Assembly (NCBI GenBank): GCA_004026145.2
Contig: CP034975.1
Coordinates: 22,792,111 to 22,856,110 of the forward strand
Direction of reading: 5' to 3'
Source: Takifugu bimaculatus
Lineage: Eukaryota > Chordata > Actinopteri > Tetraodontiformes > Tetraodontidae
DNA length: 64,000 nucleotides
The translations under genes and the position numbers were made by a program. This document shows, in pieces, positions 1 to 11,629 of the stretch. The notes beneath the pieces are model-generated. The model saw nothing but the letters and a program-made list of their open reading frames with translations, was not told the DNA's origin and ran no database searches. Position 1 is the first letter of the stretch; the number at the start of each line of letters is the position of its first letter.

Positions 1-300
1 GTTCCAACGCATCTTCACATTTTTCCAATTTGATGGAGGTCACAGCCGCTCCGGCTGCTGCTTTGACACACACGCACAAAGGCCTTTTCATTGTTACAAC
101 AGAGGGGAGTGCAGTTACACACACAATGCGTGACAGGAAGAAATGCGGGGCCGTGGATGTGTCATGCAAATGCAAACACTCATTCTGAATTGTAAAATAA
201 TTATACCTTTTTAGGTACAACAGCCGCGACGACAATGATGTGATTGATTTTTAAGGAACTTTCCAAGTGTGTCTCTTTCCGTCTTTGTCTTAACGCTGAC
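1..300. promoter_or_regulatory. Candidate regulatory element with SOX and POU motifs
   Basis: A perfect octamer ATGCAAAT lies at 164-171, the classical POU-factor site. A SOX-type CATTGTT core lies about 75 bp before it (near 88-94). Further ACAATG and AATTAT-type motifs follow. SoxB and POU factors co-occupy neural enhancers, and SOX21 itself is regulated by SoxB1 and POU proteins, so an enhancer is plausible. The call rests on motif content only, and the element may continue beyond the left edge. Confidence 0.3.
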
Positions 301-1289
301 ATTAAAAGGCGATCAAAAGGAACGTCTTTTTTGTGTTCATCGGAAACGTCCCACTGAGTTCACGGTGGCGTTTAAACGTATGGGGGATATCTCTATGATG
401 GTCCAGTATATTCTGCAAAGCCCTCAGAACATTTAGTGTAACATTAAGAGCAGAATTTGCTGAAAGATGAGATGTATTCATTAGTCGCAGCATTGTTTGG
501 TGCAATCGCCAAGGTCATCAGAGCCTATTTAAATCATCATTCGTTAAAAAATAGCTATTTGATTTAATTTTATTGAATCATTCTTTTTATCATTGACTTT
601 CACACAGATGAGCAGACAATGGACAAAAACTTACCCAAAGTAAAAGAAATGATAAAATCATCTTAAGCGTAGACTTTTTTTTGTAGACATCTTTTGCGAT
701 TTGATTTTATCGTATTTAACTTTTTTTAAAGAAGACTGGTGCATTGAGAAGGCAGCACATTTTAATAAATCTTGACCTTTAAAGCTCAACTTTCCCCATT
801 CATTCAGCTCAAAGGAAGACAGAAGTTGCTCCAAGTTCTTCGTTTCCTTTTCAGAACAGCGAAAGTTGCATTGGGTGGGGGTCAAAGGTCACTAATAAGT
901 CAACATTTTCCGCGCGCTTTGCTGCTTTGTACAGTGTTAAAGATGAACAAGTCACTGTTGACGTTTTTCCACCTCCCTCTGAAGGACGGTGGCGCGCTGT
1001 GAAAGCCCAAATAGCATGTATACTGTGCTGCCGCAGGGTTCAAGGAGATTGGATCACATATTGTTTGCTCAGCTTCAATTCAGCTTGTGCATTCAGAGCG
1101 AGAGACTAGGAAAGGACTGAGAGAGAGCAGTCTTTGTAGGGTTGAAGGGAAAGGGTGGGGATAAAAAAAAGAATTGCCTCGGTGCATCAGTTTACTCTGA
1201 ACCCAACTGGAACTATAAATGTATCAGAGAGATGAGCTATCTGTGGCGCACTGTGCCACAAGCAGGCCTTTTCTTTCCCTCTGTCCCCA

Positions 1290-1480
1290 TGATGAGTTAG
1301 CAGGACCTGCAGTGATAGAGCTGATAAAAAGGCCCGCTATCAGGTGGCAGTCTGGGTAATTACAACTCTCTATGTGGGGCTTTGCAGCGATGCTGCCGCG
1401 ATAAGGTGGATATAATGAGGAAGAAAGGCTGGCGATAATGTATCCGCTAAATGGCTCAAAATAGTCTGTCGTGGGAGAAG
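1290..1480. promoter_or_regulatory. Candidate conserved non-coding element
   Basis: This repeat-free stretch has GATA-type motifs in both orientations (GATAA and TTATC) and a GGGTAATTACAAC homeodomain-type core with the TAATTA palindrome. It carries no coding frame I can recognise. It resembles the CNEs reported around SOX21 in fish-mammal comparisons. Inference from composition only. Confidence 0.25.
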
Positions 1481-2369
1481 TCAAGCCAGAGCCTGGAGGT
1501 AAACCGGGACGTGTGGATTTTAACCACAGCACCGTGCAGCCTCGAATCTGTGGAAGGTGTAAGCCAAACAGAAGGCCTGAGGAGGGGAGGGGGGACGATG
1601 GAGTCCCTGGAAGTTGCCTGATTGCTGTTTTGTTTGCCCCCTCGGGGGGTGCAGAGGTATTCTGCAGTGTGAGATTACACATAATACTCTGACAAGCAGC
1701 AGTTCAAAGATGGAGGTCTTATCAGGCTCGGGGAGGCCGCGTCCTCCCCGCACCGCCGTCCTCCTTCTGTAACACGCTTTCAAACTTTGTTGTATCTGTC
1801 AGCACTTGTCTTCCGAGATCAAACTGACAATCACTCCTCTTTCCCACCTCTTTACCGGCGCTCAGGCGTCCGCCCGTCCTCGGGGGGCCATTTCCCCTAC
1901 ACCGCTCGCCAGGCTGGTTAGCATGTTCTTGCTGTTCCATTGTGGATTTCAGATTCCCTCAGTGGGGATCATGACCACTATCAATAGTATTCTCACTAAT
2001 GTGATTAAGTTAATACATCGCTCTATGAGAGGATTATTTCTCAATTCCTCTTGATATGCATAATATTTAGGCTGTGGTTGAGTAAACAGTTTGGTTCTTC
2101 ACCAAAATAATTCCCACTGAGACAAAGACGCGAAAGTCTGCCCTAAGGAGCAATAAATACTGTATAATTAGAATGATTAAAGAAGTGCACAACTCATTTG
2201 GCACTTATTGAATGTATTTCCAGAACACAACCTTAAAAATAGGTCACATATTTAAACCACAAAAATATGAACTTTGTTGACGTTAATGCCGCATTCATCC
2301 CATCGTGGAGTGTGACTCGTTTGAGGTGATGCCGAAGTCGCCTTTGTCTCTCCACCAATCCGATCATTA

Positions 2370-2920
2370 TGTCGCCTTTGCACTTAAGCAAATTTTCTAC
2401 TCATTGTTGAAGCTGTGATGGAGCCTCATTAGGCAAAATGGCTTCTAATCTAAACGCAATCATCTTCAAACAGTGATCAATCGGATCCTCCCAACGCCGA
2501 GCTGCTTGTCATTTATCAGAGGCTCACGTGAGATAAGCCTCTCCTCCGCTAATGCGCCGCGATTGGGACAAATTGACTCTCGGCGCACGCGTCCCCAATT
2601 TGTTTTTACATCCCCCTCCCCCCCCCCATTTGAAAGGGCTTTCTTTGTTTTAATCTTCTTAAAAAATCAGATTTTATTTCAGCCGGCGATGAATGAAAAT
2701 AGACGCCGTTACAGCAGCGATTATTCTTGTAGCAATCATCACACATTCATCTCTAGATATTCTGTTTCATAATCAATCAAGCTTTTAAACAGGCCCGCAG
2801 GAGAGCACACATAAGATATTTTAGTCTGTTTTCTTTCTGTTAATGTGCAGTAATAATTAATCTGGGCAGCGGCTCTTGAAAGCGGAGCATTCTTATAAGG
2901 ATTAGTGAGAAATCCTCAGA
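2370..2920. promoter_or_regulatory. Candidate conserved non-coding element block
   Basis: About 550 bp of repeat-poor sequence, interrupted by a C/T-rich patch near 2610. It has many CATTAG, CTAAT, AATCAAT and TAATTAAT cores typical of homeodomain-bound enhancers. An extended palindromic E-box, TCACGTGA, lies at 2524-2531. No coding potential was recognised. It sits 3.2-3.7 kb upstream of the sox21b start codon, so sox21b is the obvious target. Confidence 0.35.
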
Positions 2921-3234
2921 TGAAGATGAGATGAGGTGCGTTTAGATGCTGCGGTCTCTGGCCGGCCCGCATGGGTTGGAGGTTTTTTTAAAAGCCCAAG
3001 GGGGAAAGATTCCGGCCGAGCTGTGATCAGACAAGCAGAGAGAAACCACATCAGGAACACCATCAGGACCCCCGCCCTCCCCTTTCTCCCAAACCTCCCA
3101 GATCATGAAAAAGGAAACTTTCATGTGGCTGTCAGCTGTTTGAAGTGGCGAATAATGGTGTTTACCCTGCATGCTCCCTTTTCTCCAATTTGAGAAAAAA
3201 ATCTTAAAGTCATATTCTTTAAACGCAGTGACTC

Positions 3235-3444
3235 TCCATCCATCCATCCATCCATCCATCCATCCATCCATCCATCCATCCATCCATCCATCCATCCATC
3301 CCTCCATCCATCCATCCATCCATCCATCCATCCATCCACCCATCCATCCATCCCTCCCTCCATCCATCCATCCATCCATCCCTCCATCCATCCATCCACC
3401 CATCCATCCCTCCATCCCTCCATCCATCCATCCACCCCTCCATC
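3235..3444. repeat. (ATCC)n tetranucleotide microsatellite, about 210 bp
   Basis: A pure CATC array starts at 3236 and runs about 65 bp. It then continues with interspersed CCTC and CACC variant units to about 3444. Both strands stay open through the array and give spurious proteins of repeated IHPS or MDGW. ATCC arrays are abundant in teleosts and often mark the tail of a widespread interspersed repeat. Confidence 0.97.
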
Positions 3445-4450
3445 TCACCCCCACCTGACTCCCCATTCATCTGACTTTATGACTCATATTTCAGATGAAC
3501 TCATCCAGAGATCCTCATCAGCCCTCTCCTAATTTACTTCCTCTCATATAAAGTGCAAGTGTTGCTGGGAATAAATAGTGTGCTGATATCATGGAGATGG
3601 TTGCACCTGGGGGGTGGGGGGTGGGGGGTGGTGGGGGGGGCGTCCCTATTTCCCGCTGATGGCTTTGGCACTTAAAGGTGAACTGTGTGCGATCTCCCCG
3701 GGTAGAAAAATGTCCCCATGGGCTTGTTGTTGCCGCTGTCTGCTTTCTATTTGCATGATATTTTTCTATTCAGTCTTATCACCAGTGTGCTGTGAGGTGG
3801 GAGTGCTGGCTCCGTCTCAGAGGCTGGACCCGAGCTTTATCGGCAGGTAATTCTCCCGCTCTCACTAACTCGTCTTGAATTATTTGTTATTTCCGAGCTC
3901 AGACTCAGAGTCAAAGATGAGAGAACGCACACATGCGCGCCTGGTTGTTAATAACAGTTCTTTTAGAAAGGTATATTAAATTAGTTGATTTTTTTCTGTC
4001 TGAAAAATAATGTTTCTTTTAAAAAAAAAAAAAAAAAACGATTTTTTTGAAGGGCAGATGGGCCCGGATATTATTCTATTTTTTTTTCTTTTTACGAAAA
4101 TAATAATAAAAACAAACATTTTCCGTGCCTTAAGCAGACTAGTATTTATTTTGCAGAACTGAAATATGTATATATATATATAGAGATATTTTTTTTAAAT
4201 CCGGAAAATCAATCAGTGAACTTGTCATTTCAGTGCAGCTCAGAAACTTCCCAATTGTCATTATTTCCGCAGCGGGTTTTGTGCGCGTCTGCGCCATCAG
4301 ATGTGCGTGTCCCTGCGGTGTGCGCGCACCGCTTCTTTGCTGCAACGTTATCTCGGTGAGTGACAGGGCGACCAAAAAAGTCGCACGATGCTGAAACGCA
4401 GCAGCAGCTGCTGCAGCAGGTCTGCGTCTCATGTGTTCCAGGCGCGGAGC

Positions 4451-4495
4451 ATCCTCACCATCCTCACCATCCTCACCATCCTCACCATCCTCACC
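4451..4495 (+). repeat. 9-bp tandem repeat, five copies
   Basis: The unit ATCCTCACC is repeated five times without error, giving 45 bp. It would encode an ILT tripeptide repeat if translated, but the surrounding 90-residue frame looks non-coding. Confidence 0.95.
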
Positions 4496-5972
4496 GGGAT
4501 TTTCCTTAACCGTCCCCTAGACCAATTTAAAACATACAAACACAAAATTAAACAACTCTTTAACAGACAGCCTAAAACTCGCAGGGAAATGTTTCCTTTA
4601 CTTGTGGCTGCTTTTAAACTCCGTCCATCTCAGACTTTTCTTTTGTATTTCCGGGCGTAGTTATACGTCTTTTTAACAGCGTTTTATTCAGTAAATAAAA
4701 TGGAATAATTCAACATTTGTGTTGTGTGAACTCTTCGCAGATTAGGCCTCTTTTTAAAAAAAGAACAACCACATTGAAATGAATTTGACATCCATTTAGA
4801 TCCTCATTTAAAAGCTCGCCCTGTGCATAATTTCACATTTATAATATTATTCCATAAAGCCTCTCTCTGTTCCTTCACATATGATTTGGTGCTGCGGTGA
4901 GGGCTCGAGAACAAACTACTTAAACACTACAATTTACTCAACAAGTCCCCTCAGATAACTGTAATTGCTTACTTGAATATTCGACAACCTCATTCCAGTT
5001 GTGATTCGCTGCCCTTGGGAAAGTCCTTTGAAGTAAAAGCCGAAGAGGGTGGGGGCATTTTTTCAGTGGGGGAAAGTAATTAATTTTACCGAGCGCGATT
5101 AGAAACACTTCAAACCCTCCGCAGCGTTTATTTACGACAAAATGCAACAATATCAGAAAATTAAAGACAATGTCATTTCTCTGGCGCGTTGTTGCGCTGC
5201 TTTTCTCTCTCTCCACCGGCGGTGGGGGACGAGAGAGAGGCAGGAAAGGGGCGGAAGGGGGTGACACGGGTGGACTGATGTGGGTGCAATTATGGCAGCA
5301 AAACACTGCAAAGTTGTTGTTGTTTTTTTATAGCGAATTATGCGCACTTGTGTTTTAAAAAGGAGAAGCTGCGCTAGTTTCAAAGTGCGTAGTCGGCGCA
5401 AGTGAGACGCACGTTGCAGCTGACGTTACCCGGCACCTGTATGCTCCACTTACCCCCTCCGCCTGCAACCATTCGGACGCAAATACCTCATCAACTGTAT
5501 CGTCGTGACAAGTTGTTCATCGTCACAAATATGTGATCTTCGCTATTAAACAAATGAAACATAGCATTTATAATGATATCAACAGGAGATGCTTTTCTTC
5601 TTTAAACTGGGTGGGATGATTCTTTCCTCCTCCCGATCCTGTCCTCCCCTTTAGGGCTCTGCGCGCTGTTGCGCATGCGTCCCTGGCACTTTCACTACCT
5701 GCCACACAGTGGTGTATTTCACACGGGGCCAGCGGGAGTTGTCATTCACTTGCGTAAATGCTGCCGCTGAAGCGCTGTTTGACAGTGTCGGGTGAGAGCA
5801 GGAGGAAAACAACGCGGCGCTTTTGTGACTCTGCTCTTTGCCAAAAGGTTTTGCCACTGATGGATGTCACCATGGAATAGAAAAATACGACCTGAGCGTT
5901 TGTGTGGACGTTGTTGTTTTAGCTTTACCGAAGATCATCAGCGTGGGGATGAAGGATTGAAGTGTCGTGTAG

Positions 5973-6091
5973 GTAAGCAACAGTGTTAAATCAGTTATTT
6001 CAGTTCGTTTCTTATTCCAGATACGTGTTTGTCTGACTTTTTTGACAGGTTAGTAAGTCGTACTTACTCTTATTCTATAATTATATTTCAG
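5973..6091 (+). other. Probable 5'-UTR intron of sox21b
   Basis: A strong donor (AG|GTAAGC, GT at 5973-5974) is followed 119 bp later by an acceptor with a pyrimidine- and T-rich tract (TATATTTCAG, AG at 6090-6091). The acceptor is only 16 bp before the ATG. Nothing between the two is needed for coding. SOX21 coding sequence is intronless in vertebrates, so this would be an untranslated intron. The splice sites are visible, but use of the intron is inferred. Confidence 0.45.
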
Positions 6092-6107
6092 AAACTTGTG
6101 TGCCAAC

Positions 6108-6845
6108 ATGTCGAAGCCGGTGGATCACGTCAAACGCCCGATGAATGCCTTTATGGTTTGGTCCAGAGCCCAGCGCAGGAAAATGGCTCAAGAGAACCCC
6201 AAAATGCATAACTCTGAAATCAGCAAGAGGTTAGGAGCCGAGTGGAAACTTCTGACCGAGTCTGAGAAAAGGCCATTCATCGATGAAGCCAAGAGGCTGC
6301 GAGCGATGCACATGAAGGAGCATCCAGACTACAAATACAGACCAAGGCGGAAGCCCAAAACTCTGATGAAGAAAGATAAGTTCTCTTTCCCGGTGCCCTA
6401 CAATCTCGGAGAGCACGACGCGCTCAAAGTTAGCGGACTTTCCGCCGGAGGACTTTCTGAGTCTGTCCTGGGGAACCCCGACAAGGCGGCGGCGGCCGCA
6501 GCGGCTGCGGCGGCCAGGGTTTTCTTCAACCCGTCCATGTCCACGAACCCCTATTCATTTTTCGACCTGGGATCCAAGATGACTGAGCTTGGCCCGCCTT
6601 CATTTCCATACGCGTCTCCGCTGGGCTACCCGCCGGCGGGCGCCACGGCTTTCACGGGGACTGGCGGCGGGACGCACACCCACACTCACTCACACCCGTC
6701 CCCGGGAAACCCAGGCTACATGATCCCATGTAACTGTACGGGCTGGCCTTCAGCTGGACTCCAGCCGCCCTTAGCCTACATCCTCCTGCCCGGGATGGGG
6801 AAACCGCAGCTTGAACCGTATCCCGCATATGCTGCGGCGTTATGA
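6108..6845 (+). CDS. sox21b: SOX21 (SoxB2 HMG-box transcription factor), complete single exon
   Basis: This encodes a 245-residue nuclear transcription factor. The HMG box at residues 6-77 starts with [19 protein letters not shown] and ends in the basic tail YRPRRKPK, which carries nuclear-localisation residues. It bends DNA at ACAAAG-type sites. Group B2 Sox proteins repress SoxB1 targets and promote neuronal differentiation. The C-terminal half has a ten-alanine run (127-136), a His-Thr stretch HTHTHSH (190-196) and the family-typical ending [15 protein letters not shown]. The start is the ATG at 6108, which has A at -3 and gives the canonical [11 protein letters not shown]. The frame stays open four codons upstream but has no ATG there. 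SOX14, the closest paralogue, is excluded by SRAQRRK (not SRGQRRK), the poly-Ala run and the C-terminus. Assignment to the b copy rests on the length and on linkage to dct, recalled from zebrafish and not checked. Confidence 0.96.
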   Translation: MSKPVDHVKRPMNAFMVWSRAQRRKMAQENPKMHNSEISKRLGAEWKLLTESEKRPFIDEAKRLRAMHMKEHPDYKYRPRRKPKTLMKKDKFSFPVPYNLGEHDALKVSGLSAGGLSESVLGNPDKAAAAAAAAAARVFFNPSMSTNPYSFFDLGSKMTELGPPSFPYASPLGYPPAGATAFTGTGGGTHTHTHSHPSPGNPGYMIPCNCTGWPSAGLQPPLAYILLPGMGKPQLEPYPAYAAAL

Positions 6846-7800
6846 TAGGCCCGCTTTGGACTTTTATCCAAATTGTGAAATCAACACAAGAAAAAAAGCT
6901 ACTCATGCAAGAGTTTTATTATGCATGCAAAAACTTGTACATGTGATGAAGTGCTCGTGGTCTCAGATATCACATGTGTATGTATATTGATTAATGCCTT
7001 TATCTATAAGGTGATGCTTATTTAGAGAACTCTCTAATCTATCATGCAGCCATCACCTCTCACGGCCCAGAGGACAAGGACTGAAGGATGGCGCACATGC
7101 ACACATTTGAGATAAATAAGAGCAACTTCCCCTTCTTGAAAGGTACACTATTTGTGCAATTTGCACCCGTTTGACTGACCTGTTGGAATCATGGCAACAT
7201 GCGCGCTGGCAGGATTCCTTCTCAGACATGTTGTCATGAGATTAACGGGTTATAATCCACGGATCCAGGAGGATTGTCACACCATTTCCCACCTCTTGAC
7301 TGTCTGTAAATGTGTACAGATTTTAAAAAAAAGGGACTCGTTTATTTGCCGCCATAAGCTTAGTGATAGGGACAGGAACCTATACGTATTTCACTAGACA
7401 TTCGTTGTATATTTTCATTTTTCCCCGAGCGTTTTTATATATGTCTGTAATATTTATTGTTTAGTGGAATCTATGGTGACCCGGACGAACTTATAGAGGA
7501 CAAGGCCGTGATATTTGCACATGAAGGGTAGAGGATGTAATTTATTTCGAGGATGGTTTCCAGTTTCAACGCACGGCTTCATCGGCGCGTTTTCTAACCT
7601 CTCAGACAATTTAGAAGCAGCTCCATTACAAACGCAGGTGGAAGCTCTTCGCGTCATGTGCAGCAGAAAAAAAGGTTTTTAACTAACTCTTCTGGAATTT
7701 GTATGTTTTGTGTTTTCTTTAACATCCGTTCTGTACTTTAATCTATTGCTACTGTTCACCTGTTGAGCAACGGACGACAATAAAGCCTATTCGGATTAAA
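6846..7800 (+). other. sox21b: sox21b 3' untranslated region (approximate)
   Basis: About 930 bp without a credible frame lie between the stop codon and the first well-placed AATAAA (7779-7784). The sequence is AT-rich with several TATTTA and TTTTAT tracts. The exact cleavage point cannot be seen. Confidence 0.55.
7779..7784 (+). terminator. Candidate polyadenylation signal of sox21b
   Basis: Canonical AATAAA in the context CGACAATAAAGCC, 934 bp after the stop codon. It is the first perfect hexamer I see on this strand after the coding sequence. Confidence 0.55.
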
Positions 7801-8112
7801 CGGAAAGAGGATCGCGGTTGTACTTCTTGATGAGATGAACAAGATTGTTATCTTTCCTTTTTTACTCTCTCCCCATGCTCCTGCTCCTCGGTCCAGGTGA
7901 AGTGTAAGGTATCCCCCAAAGACCGCTTTTGTCTGCGCTTTCAATGCCATTACCGCGGTGGAAATCTCAAATCAGCTCATTGTAATCAAGATGCCGAACC
8001 TCGTAGAACCAGGACCGGCCTGGAGGGGAAGAGCGCTCCAGTCTGAGAGGCAGCTTTTTGTTTTCAAAAGCCTTGGCGCAAATCCCCAAAAAGTAAAGTT
8101 GGATTGCAATGT

Positions 8113-8170
8113 CAGAGTACGTGTGTGTGTGCGTGTGTGTACGCGCGCGCACGTGGACGTGAGAGTGCAC
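8113..8170. repeat. Alternating purine-pyrimidine tract
   Basis: An imperfect run of GTGTGTGCGTGTGTGTACGCGCGCGCACGTG-type alternation, about 40 bp. It is low-complexity, with potential to adopt Z-DNA under supercoiling. No gene. Confidence 0.7.
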
Positions 8171-8214
8171 AAATTCTTTTCACATTAGATCTGTGACGTG
8201 TGCTGCCTGCCGTT

Positions 8215-8335
8215 TCTGCCCCCTTTCTTGGGTTACACTGAAAAATTAATTCATAAGGGTCTGAGCGATTATGCAAAACTAATTTGGACAGTCCAGGGAT
8301 AATTATCTCCGTCACGGTTAATTAAATCCTTTCAC
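8215..8335. promoter_or_regulatory. Candidate conserved non-coding element 3' of sox21b
   Basis: About 120 bp dense in homeodomain and POU-like cores: AAATTAATTCAT, GATTATGCAAAAC, GGATAATTATC and GGTTAATTAAATCC. It has no repeats and no frame. It lies about 430 bp past the putative sox21b poly(A) signal. Composition-based inference. Confidence 0.35.
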
Positions 8336-9399
8336 CGCGATGTTCCCCATTGTTACACTCTTCTTCTCGGCAGAACGTCTTTCATGGCTCGAAAATAACG
8401 CGACCTTGTGTTTCTGAAGGCGAAAAAAAAAACGCGCAGATCTGTCAGGATATTTCAGTAAAAGGCTTGATCCTATATTTGAGAAGAAATGGCTCTGAGC
8501 TCTCGAGTTTGAGCATTTTATGCTTTCTTTTAGCTAATCATGTTTAAAGCTGCAAATCTGATTTTTAAAAAAAAAAATTTTATTGTTTATTTTTTTTATG
8601 ATTTACATTTTAAAAAGCATGCATTATGAGTCCAGTTTTCACGTTTTTTCCCTTTCTTTGGGCTTTGTTTTTAAAATTATATTTTCCTTTCTTGGGGTAA
8701 AAAAGTGGGAAGAAAGCTGAAGGAACTTTTTTTTCCCCCTCCAAACTCTGGGAGCGTTTAGGCGGTCGAGGGGGTTTTGTCTGGGAACAAAACGTGGGTT
8801 GGGAGGTTTTGTGAGAGTGTTGTTTGTTGAAGTGGAGCTCAGCAAAAGCGGCTGCTTTCCTTCATTGTGATGAAAGCAATCAGTGGTATTTGGAAAACTG
8901 TTAGCATTGTGCACTTCTTCTGTGCCCGTTGTGGAGGATTTCTTTTCACAAGGTTTTTTCAGGCGATCCAGCTGGCCGGAGTGAATAGCACTGCAATGTG
9001 TACACGCTTTGTCCCTCCAAGCCCTTCAAGTAGCCCACACTGAATAGAGTGAGTTGACACTGCATGACAGTGAAACAACATAATAAAAAATACATGAGCG
9101 CATGAATAGAAGCAGGCGCATAAATAAATAAAATGGGTGGCCAAAACTGGATAAACTGAATGACAAAACGGTGAAAGGGGAACAAAAAGATATTTAACAC
9201 GCTAGATTAGCATTAGAATGCAATCTACAAGCCAGAACAATTGATGAATGGGTTTACCGGCCAAGAAAGAAATGGACTAAATGCCTTTTGAATAGATCTG
9301 CCTGTGTTTTTTCTGTCTGAGATGGGGAGTGAATGCGAAAGGTGGAGATGCAACCATGGAGAAAAAGAAAACTTTTTCTTATGAATTCTCTTTTCCTTG

Positions 9400-9432
<33 letters not shown>

Positions 9433-9485
9433 GATTCCAGCGTCATCAGGTAATCTGGGGAAAGGGGGGGGGGGGGGGGGGGGGG
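9400..9485. repeat. T13-A20 palindromic homopolymer followed by a 22-G run
   Basis: Thirteen Ts (9400-9412) abut twenty As (9413-9432). After a 31-bp spacer comes an uninterrupted G run at 9464-9485. Both are length-unstable and prone to assembly or sequencing error. The G run could form quadruplexes. No gene. Confidence 0.95.
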
Positions 9486-11386
9486 AGATTTGGTTCCCAG
9501 GATCAGACTGAATGTCTTCTTTTCATTGAATCATAAATCTGACGCAGATATTTGAAATAAGTGAAAATAATTATAATCAAACACGACTTTATGTCCAATA
9601 AAGCATATCATTTAGATTGGTGCGTTTTAATAGGTCATAATTACATCATGCTGAATGTGACAATTAAAAAAATAAACACAGAATGAAATAAGATCCAAAG
9701 TCCAGGTTTCTTTCATTTTGACATATTTTTAAAATTAAAGAAATGTGTTAACAGTTTTTGATCACAGTGATTTCTGGTTTTAGGTGAACATGCGGATGCT
9801 TTGAATCAAATTATTAAACAGTTAGACCAAGAGTGTCCTTGTGTTAGGTGCACATTTTATTTTAAAAATCTGACATAATGTTGCTTCTAAATGAACCAAA
9901 TTCACATCTGATGATAAAAATATCTGAGAAATTCTATGAATTGAAACCCTCAAAGATACTATTATTTAGTTTATATTAGTTTAAAAGACAACAATGCTGA
10001 CAACAAATCTATTGTTTAACTTAACTGACAGCTGATCCAAAGGTTTCTAAAGATTTGGAGCTGCTGCCTCATATCTTCATACCCCCCCAATGCCCTGATA
10101 TCATTATGTCTTAGTGTTAAACCCTTTATGTGCCTGTAAGACATTTGTAGAAGTGAGATTAGGCAAATGAACATACATATGTATCACCAGTTCACTCATG
10201 TTGACCTCAGAGGGATGTACAATGGCTTCCTCATCCCTCTCTGGCCCAGGGCCGCCCTGCGAGCATGTGGATTATCAGATGGCTTCAATGGCTTGAGATG
10301 GATCATTTTAGTGGGTTTATTTCCCCCTCTGACATGAATAAAACATCAACATCATCTCTTTGAGGATATTTTCCCCCATTTGTTTGCAGGAGTCTGCTTC
10401 TTGCTCACCTGGTTGTCACAGTGTGTGTATGTGTGCACATGCAAGTGTGCGTGCATGTATGTGTCTGAGAGATATACAGCCACCGCTGGCTCCTCTGTGA
10501 AGAACCTCAAAGAGTCTGATCACTGACTTCTCCATCTCATTTTAGGCAAATCAAAGTGTGAAAAGTCTCACCTGAAGCAATATCTCCATCATCAGGTTGG
10601 GTCAAGAATGTTTATGAAGGCTGTGTGTCATATTACCTGTAATCTCTGCAAGATGAACTGCTATTTCTTATTTCTGTATGCTCCCAGGAGGGGAAAAAAT
10701 GCCAAAATTATCTTGCATTGCACCTTTGCTGCAACACCCCGACGTGGTGAATCAGAGCCTGAACGTGGTCCATGTCGCTGTGCCCAAGGTCACTGGGAGA
10801 AATGAGAAATCTGTGTGTGGTGTACAGTCCATCCATAAACACCCCACCCACCCTCTGAAGTCTGACTCCGCTTTAAAGGAGTCCAACTTTGTTAAACAGC
10901 ACATAATGCGTGGAGCGGGGGGTGGGGGGGTGCTGGGATCGAGAGGCCGTGGAGCTGCTCGGCATCCCCCTCCAACACCTGAGAACGCCATCTTTTGCTA
11001 AAGATCACGCTGATGTTTCATACAAAACACACCATTAGTACCCTCTCCGTAATACACATAAGCAGAGCCTCAGGTCCAGGTGCTGACAGCGCCCCAAACT
11101 GTCAGCGCTTCCTGGACTCTTTACATCAAGGATCTAAACACCTATAATAAACATACAAAGATTGGTATTGTCATAATGCACAAACTACCACTCAAAAGGA
11201 ATGTGCACACTTTGTTGTGTACATGTATTCTCTTGTGTGAAGTGTTCTTTGAGAATGCCACACACACATTATGATCAATGGCTACAATAGGAGGAATAAT
11301 AGAATGGACTTGAATTGTCCTCATTAAATAATCTGTATTGTTACTGAACACAGAAGAGCAATACAGTGAGCAATAAAGAGTATCCT

Positions 11387-11388
<2 letters not shown>

Positions 11389-11447
<59 letters not shown>
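11389..11447. repeat. (TG)n microsatellite, about 59 bp
   Basis: Perfect GT dinucleotide array, with no interruption seen. Confidence 0.98.
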
Positions 11448-11448
<1 letters not shown>

Positions 11449-11629
11449 CACTAAAGCTCCCACTGCTGTCTAAATGAACTCACTGCACTTCTTCTCCAGT
11501 CCGAGTGAATAATTCAAACAGCAGCAAATGTTTGCAGCGTTGATTGTGTTGACTTGATCAGAGTTTCTCCAAAGATCCAGTAGCTTCCAGGTAAAGTCTC
11601 TACGTTAATAACCCCCCAGAACACGAGGC

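Larger units (their letters stand above)
1..5400. other. Upstream non-coding region of sox21b
   Basis: I see no supportable gene in these 5.4 kb. Open frames are short, lack recognisable domains, or fall in the ATCC microsatellite. The region contains candidate conserved regulatory blocks (about 1-300, 1290-1480 and 2370-2920), two simple repeats (3235-3444 and 4451-4495), G-rich and T/A-rich low-complexity patches around 3610 and 4020, and otherwise unremarkable sequence. SOX21 genes are known to sit in large gene-poor regulatory territories, which fits. Confidence 0.6.

Noticed and set aside
1224..1682. 152-codon minus-strand frame upstream of sox21b
   Set aside because: It spans a CNE-like block and a purine-rich tract. 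Composition is not gene-like and no homologue is recognised.
3235..3444. CRISPR-like spaced repeats
   Set aside because: The repeats are contiguous 4-bp units with no spacers, in a eukaryotic context.
2942..3470. Open frames of 83-174 codons on both strands rich in MDGW or IHPS repeats
   Set aside because: They are translations of the ATCC microsatellite, which lacks stops in several frames. There is no non-repetitive domain.
6096..6107. Four-codon N-terminal extension of the SOX21 frame
   Set aside because: It would start at TTG and overlaps the likely splice acceptor. The ATG at 6108 gives the conserved [11 protein letters not shown] start in good context.
6108..6845. SOX14 as an alternative identity
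   Set aside because: The HMG box reads SRAQRRK with [10 protein letters not shown], and the protein has the poly-Ala run and [11 protein letters not shown] end of SOX21, none of which fit SOX14.
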